Of a stretch of 64,000 nucleotides of DNA, positions 44,251 to 51,616 are shown one piece after another. Position 1 is the stretch's first letter. Each line of letters begins with the position of its first letter. Made by a program: the position numbers and the translations under genes. The notes under the pieces are model-generated. The model had not been told where the DNA came from, searched no databases, and saw only the letters and a list, made by a program, of their open reading frames with translations. This stretch comes from G965202915 sp965205955. GTDB taxonomy: Bacteria > Pseudomonadota > Gammaproteobacteria > Eutrophobiales > Eutrophobiaceae. The stretch is from the NCBI GenBank assembly GCA_965205955.1, contig OZ242192.1, positions 2,501,084 to 2,565,083 of the forward strand. The letters run 5' to 3'.

Positions 44251-45348
44251 TCACCGGAGGCGTGACCACACCAGCGCCGAAGAGACGGCGTAATTCCAGA
44301 CCGCCGCGATAACAGCCCCCAGAAACCCTGCCGCCCACCATTGCAGGCCATGCTCATGGACAAAGGTCGCAACGCCGATGCTCGCGAACGCACCGGCAGC
44401 ACAGATGAGGACAAACTTAACAAGGCCTTTCGCATAGGCGGCCCCGGTCAGGCGCCTGTCGCGGTGCGTGAACAGGTTGTTGAACGTGTAGTTCGAGATC
44501 ATGGCGGTGAAGGTTGCCACCGTCTGTGCCCACAGGAATGCGATCCCTGCGAAATTCACGAGCAGGCCCAGTATCGCGAGATGGATGACCACCCCGCTTC
44601 CCCCGACCGCAACGAACATGAGAAAGCGGACAGGAACATAGCGGCCCAGGGTCTTGTCGAGCAGCAGCGTCAGGTATTCCAGCATCACCAGGGCATTGAG
44701 CTTGCTCTCGCCCGCGTTTCGCTGGCGAAAGGTGTAGGGAAGCTCAATCACTTGCACCGGCCGGTCAATCGATGATACGAGGTCAAGCAGTATCTTGAAC
44801 CCGATCCCCGACATCCGGCCAGCGGCTTCCTCGAAAAGATCACGCCGGAGCATGAAGAAACCGCTCAACGGATCCGTGAGGCGGGTCTTGAGGATCGCTT
44901 GCCCGAGGCGTGTTCCCATCCTGCTGAGATAACGCCGATCCGCGCGCCAGTCGCCGACGCTCCCACTCGGGAGAAAGCGGCTGCCGTTCACGAGTTCCGC
45001 CTTGTTGTCCTTCAGGGCGGCGAGCATCTCGCCCAGCAGGGTTTCGTCGTGTTGCAGGTCGGCATCCATGACGGCGAGGCAGGGCGAGGACGATGCCAAT
45101 AGCCCCTCAATACAGGCGGACGCCAAGCCGCGCCGCCCGACGCGGCGGATATAACGCACATGTCCGAACCGGGCCGAAAGGGTATGAAGCACGTCAAGCG
45201 TCCCGTCGTGGGAGTCGTCATCAACGAACAACGCTTCCCACGACACGCCGTTGAGCGCCGTTGCCAGCCTGTCAAGCAGCGGCTCGATATTGTCCCGCTC
45301 GTTCAATGTCGGGATAACGATGGTGAGCTCAGCGTCCCCTGCACACAT
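44251..45348 (-). CDS. polyprenyl-phosphate glycosyltransferase with GtrA domain
   Basis: 365 residues. Residues 5-225 are a GT2 domain of the dolichol-phosphate-mannose synthase type: LTIVIPTLNERDNIEPLLDR, EALFVDDDSHDGTLDVL, CLAVMDADLQHDETLL (DxD), LVNGSRFLPSGSVGDW and RNAGESKLNALVMLEYL. Residues 235-362 are a four-helix GtrA-like membrane domain (FLMFVAVGGSGVVIHLAILG) with NYTFNNLFTHRDRRL in the loop. The enzyme would charge undecaprenyl phosphate with a sugar and help flip it. It heads a two-gene operon with the DUF2723 protein; the intergenic space is short. Confidence 0.9.
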   Translation of the reverse strand: MCAGDAELTIVIPTLNERDNIEPLLDRLATALNGVSWEALFVDDDSHDGTLDVLHTLSARFGHVRYIRRVGRRGLASACIEGLLASSSPCLAVMDADLQHDETLLGEMLAALKDNKAELVNGSRFLPSGSVGDWRADRRYLSRMGTRLGQAILKTRLTDPLSGFFMLRRDLFEEAAGRMSGIGFKILLDLVSSIDRPVQVIELPYTFRQRNAGESKLNALVMLEYLTLLLDKTLGRYVPVRFLMFVAVGGSGVVIHLAILGLLVNFAGIAFLWAQTVATFTAMISNYTFNNLFTHRDRRLTGAAYAKGLVKFVLICAAGAFASIGVATFVHEHGLQWWAAGFLGAVIAAVWNYAVSSALVWSRLR

Positions 45349-45425
45349 GCTGGATATATTTGACAGAAAAAGTTTTTATTTTTTAATGATTTGACGGAGT
45401 AGCGTTACCCTGGCCCGACAGGCGG

Positions 45426-45905
45426 CTAGTCCGGCTTTTTGTCTTTGTTGCCGGCGGTTGAGTTCGTCGAAGCCTCGAGAAAGTTTTCCTGCATCTGTTT
45501 CCACATTTGCAGGTTTTTTTCGGTTATTGCAGTCATTGCGGCGATCGGGTTGGCGGTGACGACCGAGTGCAGGTGTTTGTGTAATTCGCTTTGCTGGGTG
45601 ACAAGCAGGTCTATGCTTTTTTGCAGAAAGTCCGCCGCGGCCGATTGTATTGAATCGCCATAGAGTCGAATGATGTGGGACAGGGAATCGGTGGAGAACA
45701 GAGGGGCGTTGCTGTGCTCCCGTTCGGTAATGATCTGTAAGAGGATGCTGCGGGTCAGGTCTTCTTCGGATTTGACGTCTCGTACCATAAATTCTTCGCC
45801 GTCCAGCACCAGTTTTTTTACGTCTTCCAGTGTGATGTATCGGCTCTTCCTGGTGTCATATAGGCGGCGGTTGGGGTATTTTTTGATTATGCGTTTATCA
45901 CTCAT
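45426..45905 (-). CDS. phaR: polyhydroxyalkanoate synthesis repressor PhaR
   Basis: 159 residues. The N-terminal DNA-binding domain reads IIKKYPNRRLYDTRKSRYIT, the PHB_acc_N signature, followed by LEDVKKLVLDGEEFMVRDVK. The second accumulation-regulator domain holds DLTRSILLQIITERE and LSHIIRLYGDSIQSAAADFL. A polar tail ends in GNKDKKPD. PhaR binds PHA granules and represses phasin and phaR genes when polymer is absent. The ATG at 45905 is chosen because the domain starts right after it. It is the last gene of phaA-phaB-phaR. Confidence 0.95.
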   Translation of the reverse strand: MSDKRIIKKYPNRRLYDTRKSRYITLEDVKKLVLDGEEFMVRDVKSEEDLTRSILLQIITEREHSNAPLFSTDSLSHIIRLYGDSIQSAAADFLQKSIDLLVTQQSELHKHLHSVVTANPIAAMTAITEKNLQMWKQMQENFLEASTNSTAGNKDKKPD

Positions 45906-45927
45906 GGTGCCATTTTTGCGCCGGAGA

Positions 45928-46674
45928 TTACATGTGTTGGCCGCCGTTGACGGCCAGGTTGGCGCCGGTGATGAAACCGGATTCGCCGGAACAAAGAAAG
46001 TCGACAATAGCGGCAATTTCTTCAGGGGTGCCCAGGCGCCCGACGGGGATTTCGGCGATAATGCGCTCGCGGATGGGTTCGGCTATGTTCATTACCATGT
46101 CGGTGGCAATATAGCCGGGTGAGACTGTGTTGACGGTTACGCCTTTTGCGGCTACTTCCTGCGCCAATGCCATGGTGAAGCCGTGCATGCCGGCCTTGGA
46201 AGCGGCATAGTTGGTCTGGCCAATCTGGCCTTTTTGTCCGTTGATCGATGAGATGTTGATAATGCGCCCCCAGGCTCGTTCGATCATGCCTTCGATCACG
46301 TGCCGGGTGACGTTGAACAGGCCGTCAAGATTGATTCTTATTACTTCATCCCATTTGTCTCTGCTCATCTTTTTGAACATGCCGTCGCGGGTGATACCGG
46401 CATTGTTGACCAGTATGTCTATAGGGCCCAGATCGTCGTTTATCCGGGCTACCATTGCTTCGCATGCCTGGTAATCGGAGACGTCGGCCTGGTAGATTTT
46501 TATATCGATGCCCTTGCTACCGGTCTCTTTGTGCCATTTTTCGGCTTTTTCTTTGTTGCGGTAGTTGGTGGCGACTCTGATCCCCGCCTGCGCCAGTTTC
46601 AGGCATATGGCGGCGCCAATGCCTCCGGTTCCACCGGTGACCAGGGCGACTTTATCGCCGGGTGTGTCTGTCAT
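45928..46674 (-). CDS. phaB: acetoacetyl-CoA reductase PhaB
   Basis: 248-residue short-chain dehydrogenase producing (R)-3-hydroxybutyryl-CoA with NADPH. The nucleotide-binding VALVTGGTGGIGAAICLKLA is at the start, ILVNNAGITRDGMFKKM in the middle, and the catalytic Ser in IINISSINGQKGQIGQTNYA with YxxxK (YAASKAG). VNTVSPGYIATDMV and EIPVGRLGTPEEIAAIVDFL are the substrate-side loops. The start overlaps the phaA stop (ATGA), so the two are coupled. With phaA it gives the monomer for polyhydroxybutyrate; no phaC is in the window. Confidence 0.95.
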   Translation of the reverse strand: MTDTPGDKVALVTGGTGGIGAAICLKLAQAGIRVATNYRNKEKAEKWHKETGSKGIDIKIYQADVSDYQACEAMVARINDDLGPIDILVNNAGITRDGMFKKMSRDKWDEVIRINLDGLFNVTRHVIEGMIERAWGRIINISSINGQKGQIGQTNYAASKAGMHGFTMALAQEVAAKGVTVNTVSPGYIATDMVMNIAEPIRERIIAEIPVGRLGTPEEIAAIVDFLCSGESGFITGANLAVNGGQHM

Positions 46675-47858
46675 GATTCTTTCTCCACGGCGAGTGCGAC
46701 GCCCTGACCGCCGCCTATACATAATGTGACGAACCCTTTTTTGGCATTCCTGCGCTTCATTTCGTGCAACAGCGTTACCAGGGTTCGACAGCCGGATGCG
46801 CCGATAGGGTGTCCCAGCGCAATGGCGCCGCCGTTGACGTTGACTTTTTCCGGGCTCCAGTCCAGTTCCTGATTGACCGCTATCGCCTGGGACGCGAAAG
46901 CTTCGTTGGCTTCAATCAGGTCGAGATCGGCAACGCTCCACCCGGCCTTGTCGAGGCATTTTCTGGATGCGGGGATTGGTCCGGTGCCCATGATTTTCGG
47001 ATCGACACCGGCGCTGGCATAGGATTTGATGATTGCCATCGGGGTAAGTCCAAGCTGTCTGGCCGTGTCTGCGGACATGACCAGTACCGCTGCGGCTCCG
47101 TCGTTAAGTCCGGATGCGTTGGCCGCGGTAACGGTTCCGGTCTTGCTAAAGGCCGGGCGCATTTTTGCTATGCCTTCGGCGGTTACGCCGGCGCGTGGAA
47201 ATTCGTCCTTGTCAAAGATAAGCGGTTCTCCTTTTCGCTGTGGGATCTCTATAGGCACAATCTCTTCTTGAAATTTTCCCGCATCGATTGCCGCTTCAGT
47301 CTTTTGCTGGGTTTCTGCGGCAAACCGGTCCTGGGCTTCCCTGGATATCTTGTATTGGTCGGCGACGTTTTCTGCGGTGATGCCCATGTGTATGTCGTTG
47401 AATGCGTCCCAGAGACCGTCAACAATCATCGAGTCCCGCAGGTTCCAATCGCCCATTTTTACGCCGTTGCGTGACCGAGGCAGGACGTGGGGAGACAGGC
47501 TCATGTTTTCCTGCCCGCCGGCTACGATGATATTGGCATCATTGCAGGTAATGGCCTGGGCGGCGAGATGTACGGCCTTCAGGCCGCTGCCACAGACTTT
47601 GTTGATCGTCATGCTGGGCATGGTGTGCGATAAACCGGCTGCAATTGCGGCCTGCCGAGCGGGATTTTGACCGGCTCCGGCGGTCAATACCTGGCCGAAT
47701 ATTACTTCGTCGATTTGTTCCGGTTTTACCCCGGCGCGTTCCAGAACAGCTTGTATAACCTTTGCCCCGAGGATATGGGCAGGCACGGTGGACAAACCTC
47801 CGCCAAAATTTCCGATTGCAGTTCGGGCGGCGGAAATGATTACTGCGTTGTTAGTCAT
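46671..47858 (-). CDS. phaA: acetyl-CoA acetyltransferase PhaA
   Basis: 395-residue biosynthetic thiolase condensing two acetyl-CoA to acetoacetyl-CoA. The acyl-carrying Cys is in INKVCGSGLKAVHLA at about residue 90. IVAGGQENMSLSPHVLPRSR and the conserved NVNGGAIALGHPIGASGCRT with its catalytic His follow. The second Cys is in FVTLCIGGGQGVAL near the C-terminus. Length and start (MTNNAVIISAARTAIGNFGG) are typical. It starts the phaABR operon; 160 bp separates it from the end of lpd, so readthrough from the TCA genes is possible. Confidence 0.95.
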   Translation of the reverse strand: MTNNAVIISAARTAIGNFGGGLSTVPAHILGAKVIQAVLERAGVKPEQIDEVIFGQVLTAGAGQNPARQAAIAAGLSHTMPSMTINKVCGSGLKAVHLAAQAITCNDANIIVAGGQENMSLSPHVLPRSRNGVKMGDWNLRDSMIVDGLWDAFNDIHMGITAENVADQYKISREAQDRFAAETQQKTEAAIDAGKFQEEIVPIEIPQRKGEPLIFDKDEFPRAGVTAEGIAKMRPAFSKTGTVTAANASGLNDGAAAVLVMSADTARQLGLTPMAIIKSYASAGVDPKIMGTGPIPASRKCLDKAGWSVADLDLIEANEAFASQAIAVNQELDWSPEKVNVNGGAIALGHPIGASGCRTLVTLLHEMKRRNAKKGFVTLCIGGGQGVALAVEKES

Positions 47859-48018
47859 AGTGTTTCTCTCCTGGTTGAGTGAGCCTGATGGCTCTCTTGC
47901 ATGGGCCGGTTTCGTCGCGGCAGGGTAAATATATCAGTAAATGTCGGTGGAATGCCACGATTTTAACGCAATTCATGGGTTCCCCGGTCCGGCCGGTTCC
48001 GGGGTCTCCATTGTGTCT

Positions 48019-49443
48019 TTATATATGTATGGCACGTTTCTCTACTGCCAGCGCCGCTTCATGCATGGCCTCGGACAAGGTCGGATGGGCATGAATCGTC
48101 CGGGCCAGGTCTTCGACGCAGCCGTCAAACTCCATGGCCAGCACCGCTTCGGCGATCAGTTCGGAGGCGCCCGGACCAAGGATGTGTATGCCCAGTATCC
48201 GGTCTGTTCGGCTGTCTCCGAGAATTTTTACCTGTCCGGTTGTTTCGCCGCTTGCCCTGGCCCGGCCCGAGGCGATGAACGGGAAGGAGCCGCTACGATA
48301 CTGGATCCCGGCTTCCTGTAATTCTTGTTCTGTTTTCCCCACCCAGGCGATTTCAGGCCAGGTGTAAATGACCCAGGGAACGTGTTCCAGATTGATGTGG
48401 GTGGTATGTCCGGCAATTTGTTCGGCGACCGCTACGCCTTCTTCCGATGCTTTGTGTGCGAGCATGGGGCCGCGAACTACATCGCCGATTGCATAGATAT
48501 TAGGCAGGTTGGTTTTGCAGGTTTCGTCAACAATAATAAATCCGCGCTCATCCAGTTGGAGTCCGCATTCCGCCGCGCCGAGTCCTTCTGTGTTGGGGCT
48601 TCTGCCCACGGCAACGATGAGCTTGTCCACCATGATCTGCTGTTTGGCTTCGGCGTCCTGATAGTTGACGGTTACTTTTCGGTTGTTGCTGCCGGTGCCC
48701 GTTACCCGCGCGCCCAGATTTATGGTCAATCCCTGTTTGGCGAAGGTGTTTTTTGCCATTTGGGCAATGTCGCGATCCAGCGGGGCGAGGAAGTCGGGCA
48801 GAGCTTCCAGCATGGTTACCTGGGAACCGAGGCGGCTCCAGACGCTGCCGAGTTCCAGTCCGATGACGCCGGCGCCGATGATACCCAGAGTTTGCGGCAC
48901 TTCGTCAAAGGCCAATGCGCCGGTTGAATCTACGATCAGGTTTTGATCGATGTTCGCCGATGGTATTTTGGTCGGCACCGAGCCGGTGGCGATAATAATA
49001 TGACCGGCGGTAACGGTGGTTTTTTCCGGATGCTCCTCCGAGGCGGGATTGATTTCTATTTCGGTGTTGGATAGCAGTTTTGCATGTCCCTTCAGCCATT
49101 CGATCTTGTTTTTTTTGAACAGGCTGGCGATCCCCTGGGTCAATATCTGCACGATTTTCTGTTTGCGTCCGATCATTTTGGGGACATCGATGGTTGCGGC
49201 GTTAATGTTGATGCCGTGCTCGACCGCCTGATGCTTGATATGGGAAAAATGATGTGAGGAATCGAGCAGGGCCTTGGAGGGAATGCAGCCTACATTTAAA
49301 CAAGTGCCGCCAAGAGCGGGTTTGCCGGATTCGTTGATCCAGCTTTCAATGCAGGCGGTCTTGAGTCCCAACTGGGCGCAACGGATTGCGGCAACATATC
49401 CGCCGGGCCCCGCACCGATTACTACGACGTCGTATGTATTCAT
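48019..49443 (-). CDS. lpdA: dihydrolipoyl dehydrogenase (E3)
   Basis: 474-residue flavoprotein that reoxidises dihydrolipoyl groups with NAD. FAD-binding VVVIGAGPGGYVAAIRCAQL is at the N-terminus, the redox disulfide in GGTCLNVGCIPSKALL, the NAD-binding GIIGAGVIGLELGSVWSRLG in the middle, and the active-site His-Glu in HAHPTLSEAMHEAAL at the C-terminus. It lies 41 bp downstream of odhB, so it belongs to the 2-oxoglutarate dehydrogenase cluster. It is the only E3 in the window and may serve the pyruvate complex as well. Confidence 0.97.
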   Translation of the reverse strand: MNTYDVVVIGAGPGGYVAAIRCAQLGLKTACIESWINESGKPALGGTCLNVGCIPSKALLDSSHHFSHIKHQAVEHGININAATIDVPKMIGRKQKIVQILTQGIASLFKKNKIEWLKGHAKLLSNTEIEINPASEEHPEKTTVTAGHIIIATGSVPTKIPSANIDQNLIVDSTGALAFDEVPQTLGIIGAGVIGLELGSVWSRLGSQVTMLEALPDFLAPLDRDIAQMAKNTFAKQGLTINLGARVTGTGSNNRKVTVNYQDAEAKQQIMVDKLIVAVGRSPNTEGLGAAECGLQLDERGFIIVDETCKTNLPNIYAIGDVVRGPMLAHKASEEGVAVAEQIAGHTTHINLEHVPWVIYTWPEIAWVGKTEQELQEAGIQYRSGSFPFIASGRARASGETTGQVKILGDSRTDRILGIHILGPGASELIAEAVLAMEFDGCVEDLARTIHAHPTLSEAMHEAALAVEKRAIHI

Positions 49444-49484
49444 TGCTGTTCTCTAGTGTTGTGTCGGTTTGATGGTCACTGGTG

Positions 49485-50798
49485 TTAAATTTGTAATAGC
49501 AGCCGCGCCGGATCTTCCAACTGGTTTTTGATTGTTGCCAGATATTGTACCGCTTCCCGGCCGTCAATAATCCGATGATCATAGGATAAGGCGAGATACA
49601 TCATCGGCCGGATCACTATTTGACCGTTCTCTGCTACGGGGCGATCCTGAATTTTGTGCATGCCCAGGATGGCGCTCTGAGGGGGGTTGATTATCGGGGT
49701 GGAAAGCAATGATCCGAATATGCCGCCGTTGCTGATTGTGAAGGTGCCACCGTCCAGATCGGCGATCTCCAATTTTCTGTTCTGTGCCTTTTCACCATAG
49801 TCGCGAATTTTTGCTTCAATTTCGGCCAGTGACAGCAAGTCGGCATCCCGGATTACCGGCACGACTAATCCATGCGGGGAGCTGACGGCGATGCCGATAT
49901 CGAAGTAGCCATGATAAACGATATTGTCGCCGTCCACCGAGGCATTCACCAATGGGAATTGCTTCAGCGCTTCCACGGCGGCCCTGGTGAAGAAGGACAT
50001 GAAACCGAGTTTGACCTGGTGCTTCCTGGCAAATTCGTCTTTGTATCGTGCGCGAATGTCCATCACGGTCTGCATATTGACTTCATTGAAGGTGGTGAGC
50101 ATGGCGTTTTCATGTTGCGCGGCTAACAGGCGCTCCGCTACACGTTTGCGCAGGCGAGTCATGGCTACTTTTTCTTCGGGGCGATTCTCCGTCACATTGC
50201 CGGGTGTGAGTATTGCGGGTGTTGCCGCCGCTTCTGCCTGGTTTTCCGTTGCGGGTTGTTCCGGTTCGGCGCTGCCGGTATCCGCTATGGGTTCCGGCTC
50301 CGATTCCGGCTCCGTTGGGGTGGTTTTTTGCTTGTCGTTTTCGATAAAGTCGATGACATCTTCTCTGGTGATGCGGCCATCATCACGCTTTGTCGGGATG
50401 TTCTCGATATCGAGTTGGTGCTCCTCGATCAGGTTTCTTACAACCGGACTTAATTTGAGTATTGACTCGGTTTGTGCTTCTTCCTCTTCCATGTTTTCCA
50501 TTTCCGGCAGTGATTGTTGTGCCCGTTCTTCGATGAATGGTTCCGGCTCTGTGATATTCGCCTCGGTGTCAATGTGTGCGATGATCTCATCGCTTTGCAC
50601 GGATTCACCGTTGTTTTTAATGATCCCGGAGAGAACACCGTCCTTTAATGCGGCGATCTCCAGTGTCACTTTGTCTGTTTCAATATCGACCAGACTGTCT
50701 CCGTGTTTTACCGGGTCACCTACTTTTTTGTGCCAGTCCATCAATGTCGCTTCGGCAATAGACTCTGCAAGCAGGGGAACTCTTACTTCAATTATCAC
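49485..50798 (-). CDS. odhB: 2-oxoglutarate dehydrogenase E2, dihydrolipoyl succinyltransferase
   Basis: 437 residues. One lipoyl domain (1-77) carries the Lys in VDIETDKVTLEIAAL. An unusually acidic Glu/Pro linker follows (about 80-112, EEEEAQTESI), then a subunit-binding domain (SPVVRNLIEEHQLDIENI). The acyltransferase domain starts at RVAMTRLRKRVAERL-type sequence (VAMTRLRKRVAERLLAA) and ends at SYDHRIIDGREAVQYLATIK with the catalytic His and Asp. The motif TTFNEVNMQTVMDIRARYKD is typical of succinyl- rather than acetyltransferases. It is separated from odhA by an oppositely oriented nuclease gene. Confidence 0.96.
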   Translation of the reverse strand: MIIEVRVPLLAESIAEATLMDWHKKVGDPVKHGDSLVDIETDKVTLEIAALKDGVLSGIIKNNGESVQSDEIIAHIDTEANITEPEPFIEERAQQSLPEMENMEEEEAQTESILKLSPVVRNLIEEHQLDIENIPTKRDDGRITREDVIDFIENDKQKTTPTEPESEPEPIADTGSAEPEQPATENQAEAAATPAILTPGNVTENRPEEKVAMTRLRKRVAERLLAAQHENAMLTTFNEVNMQTVMDIRARYKDEFARKHQVKLGFMSFFTRAAVEALKQFPLVNASVDGDNIVYHGYFDIGIAVSSPHGLVVPVIRDADLLSLAEIEAKIRDYGEKAQNRKLEIADLDGGTFTISNGGIFGSLLSTPIINPPQSAILGMHKIQDRPVAENGQIVIRPMMYLALSYDHRIIDGREAVQYLATIKNQLEDPARLLLQI

Positions 50799-50966
50799 AA
50801 TGGCTGCCTTTTGTTAGTTGTGTGGTCTAATTATAATGAGTTTTTTCATTATGGGTAGTGGATGGTGCGTTTTCTTGTGCATGGTTATTTCAATTGTACC
50901 GGGTGCGCGGCTTTTTTGCCAATCGCTTTTGCCGCGTCCCGGTTTGGGGATGGATATCCAAAGCGG

Positions 50967-51599
50967 ATGCGGTATTTGTTGATCCTGCCGGCTTTGCTTG
51001 CAAGCGGGATGAGCATTGCCGAGCCTGTGCTGCACGTCCGGGACGGCGACAGCCTGGTAATCGCTGCGGGCGGGCAGGAAGTGGATGTGCGCCTGGCAGG
51101 TGTCGATGCCCCGGAGTTCAAGCAACCGGGCGGGGATGAGGCCCGGGCGGCGCTGGTCAATCTGGTCAATGGCCGGGAGGTGGAGTTGGAATTGGTCGGC
51201 AGTGATAAGTACCGGCGTATGGTCGCGGTGGTTTCTGTGGGAGGGGTCAATGTCAATGCCGAGATGGTGCGCATGGGTCTTGCCTGGGTGCGCCGGGCGT
51301 ATAACCCTGCGCCGGAGTTGATCCGTCTGGAGGATCAGGCGCGGAAAAACGGTCTGGGTCTGTGGGCGGAGGAGGAGCCGGTGCCGCCCTGGGTCTGGCG
51401 GCGAATGCATCCCCGTCGTTTGGCGGATCGGATTAATTTGTCCGCGATCCCCAAGGTGGAATGCGGAAGCAAACGTTATTGCCGGGAAATGGAAGTCTGT
51501 GAGGAGGCGATTGCATTCCTGCGGCAGTGTAAGTTGAAGCGCATAGACGGCGACAATGACGGGGTCCCCTGCGAGAGACTCTGTAGAAATTTTCGATAG
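50967..51599 (+). CDS. secreted thermonuclease-like protein with excalibur domain
   Basis: About 210 residues. A signal peptide (MRYLLILPALLASGMSIAEP) is followed by an SNase/TNase domain: VRDGDSLVI, VDVRLAGVDAPEFKQPGGDE with the catalytic Arg/Asp region, DKYRRMVAVVSVGGVNVNAE and MVRMGLAWVRRAY. Residues about 165-208 are a calcium-binding-type excalibur domain (CKLKRIDGDNDGVPCERLC). Such nucleases degrade extracellular or periplasmic DNA/RNA. The start at the signal-peptide Met is preferred over an upstream in-frame ATG. It lies on the plus strand between odhA and odhB, ending only 17 bp from the odhA stop; this insertion splits the usual sucAB order. Confidence 0.88.
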   Translation: MRYLLILPALLASGMSIAEPVLHVRDGDSLVIAAGGQEVDVRLAGVDAPEFKQPGGDEARAALVNLVNGREVELELVGSDKYRRMVAVVSVGGVNVNAEMVRMGLAWVRRAYNPAPELIRLEDQARKNGLGLWAEEEPVPPWVWRRMHPRRLADRINLSAIPKVECGSKRYCREMEVCEEAIAFLRQCKLKRIDGDNDGVPCERLCRNFR

Positions 51600-51616
51600 T
51601 TTTCGGGTGCGTGTTA

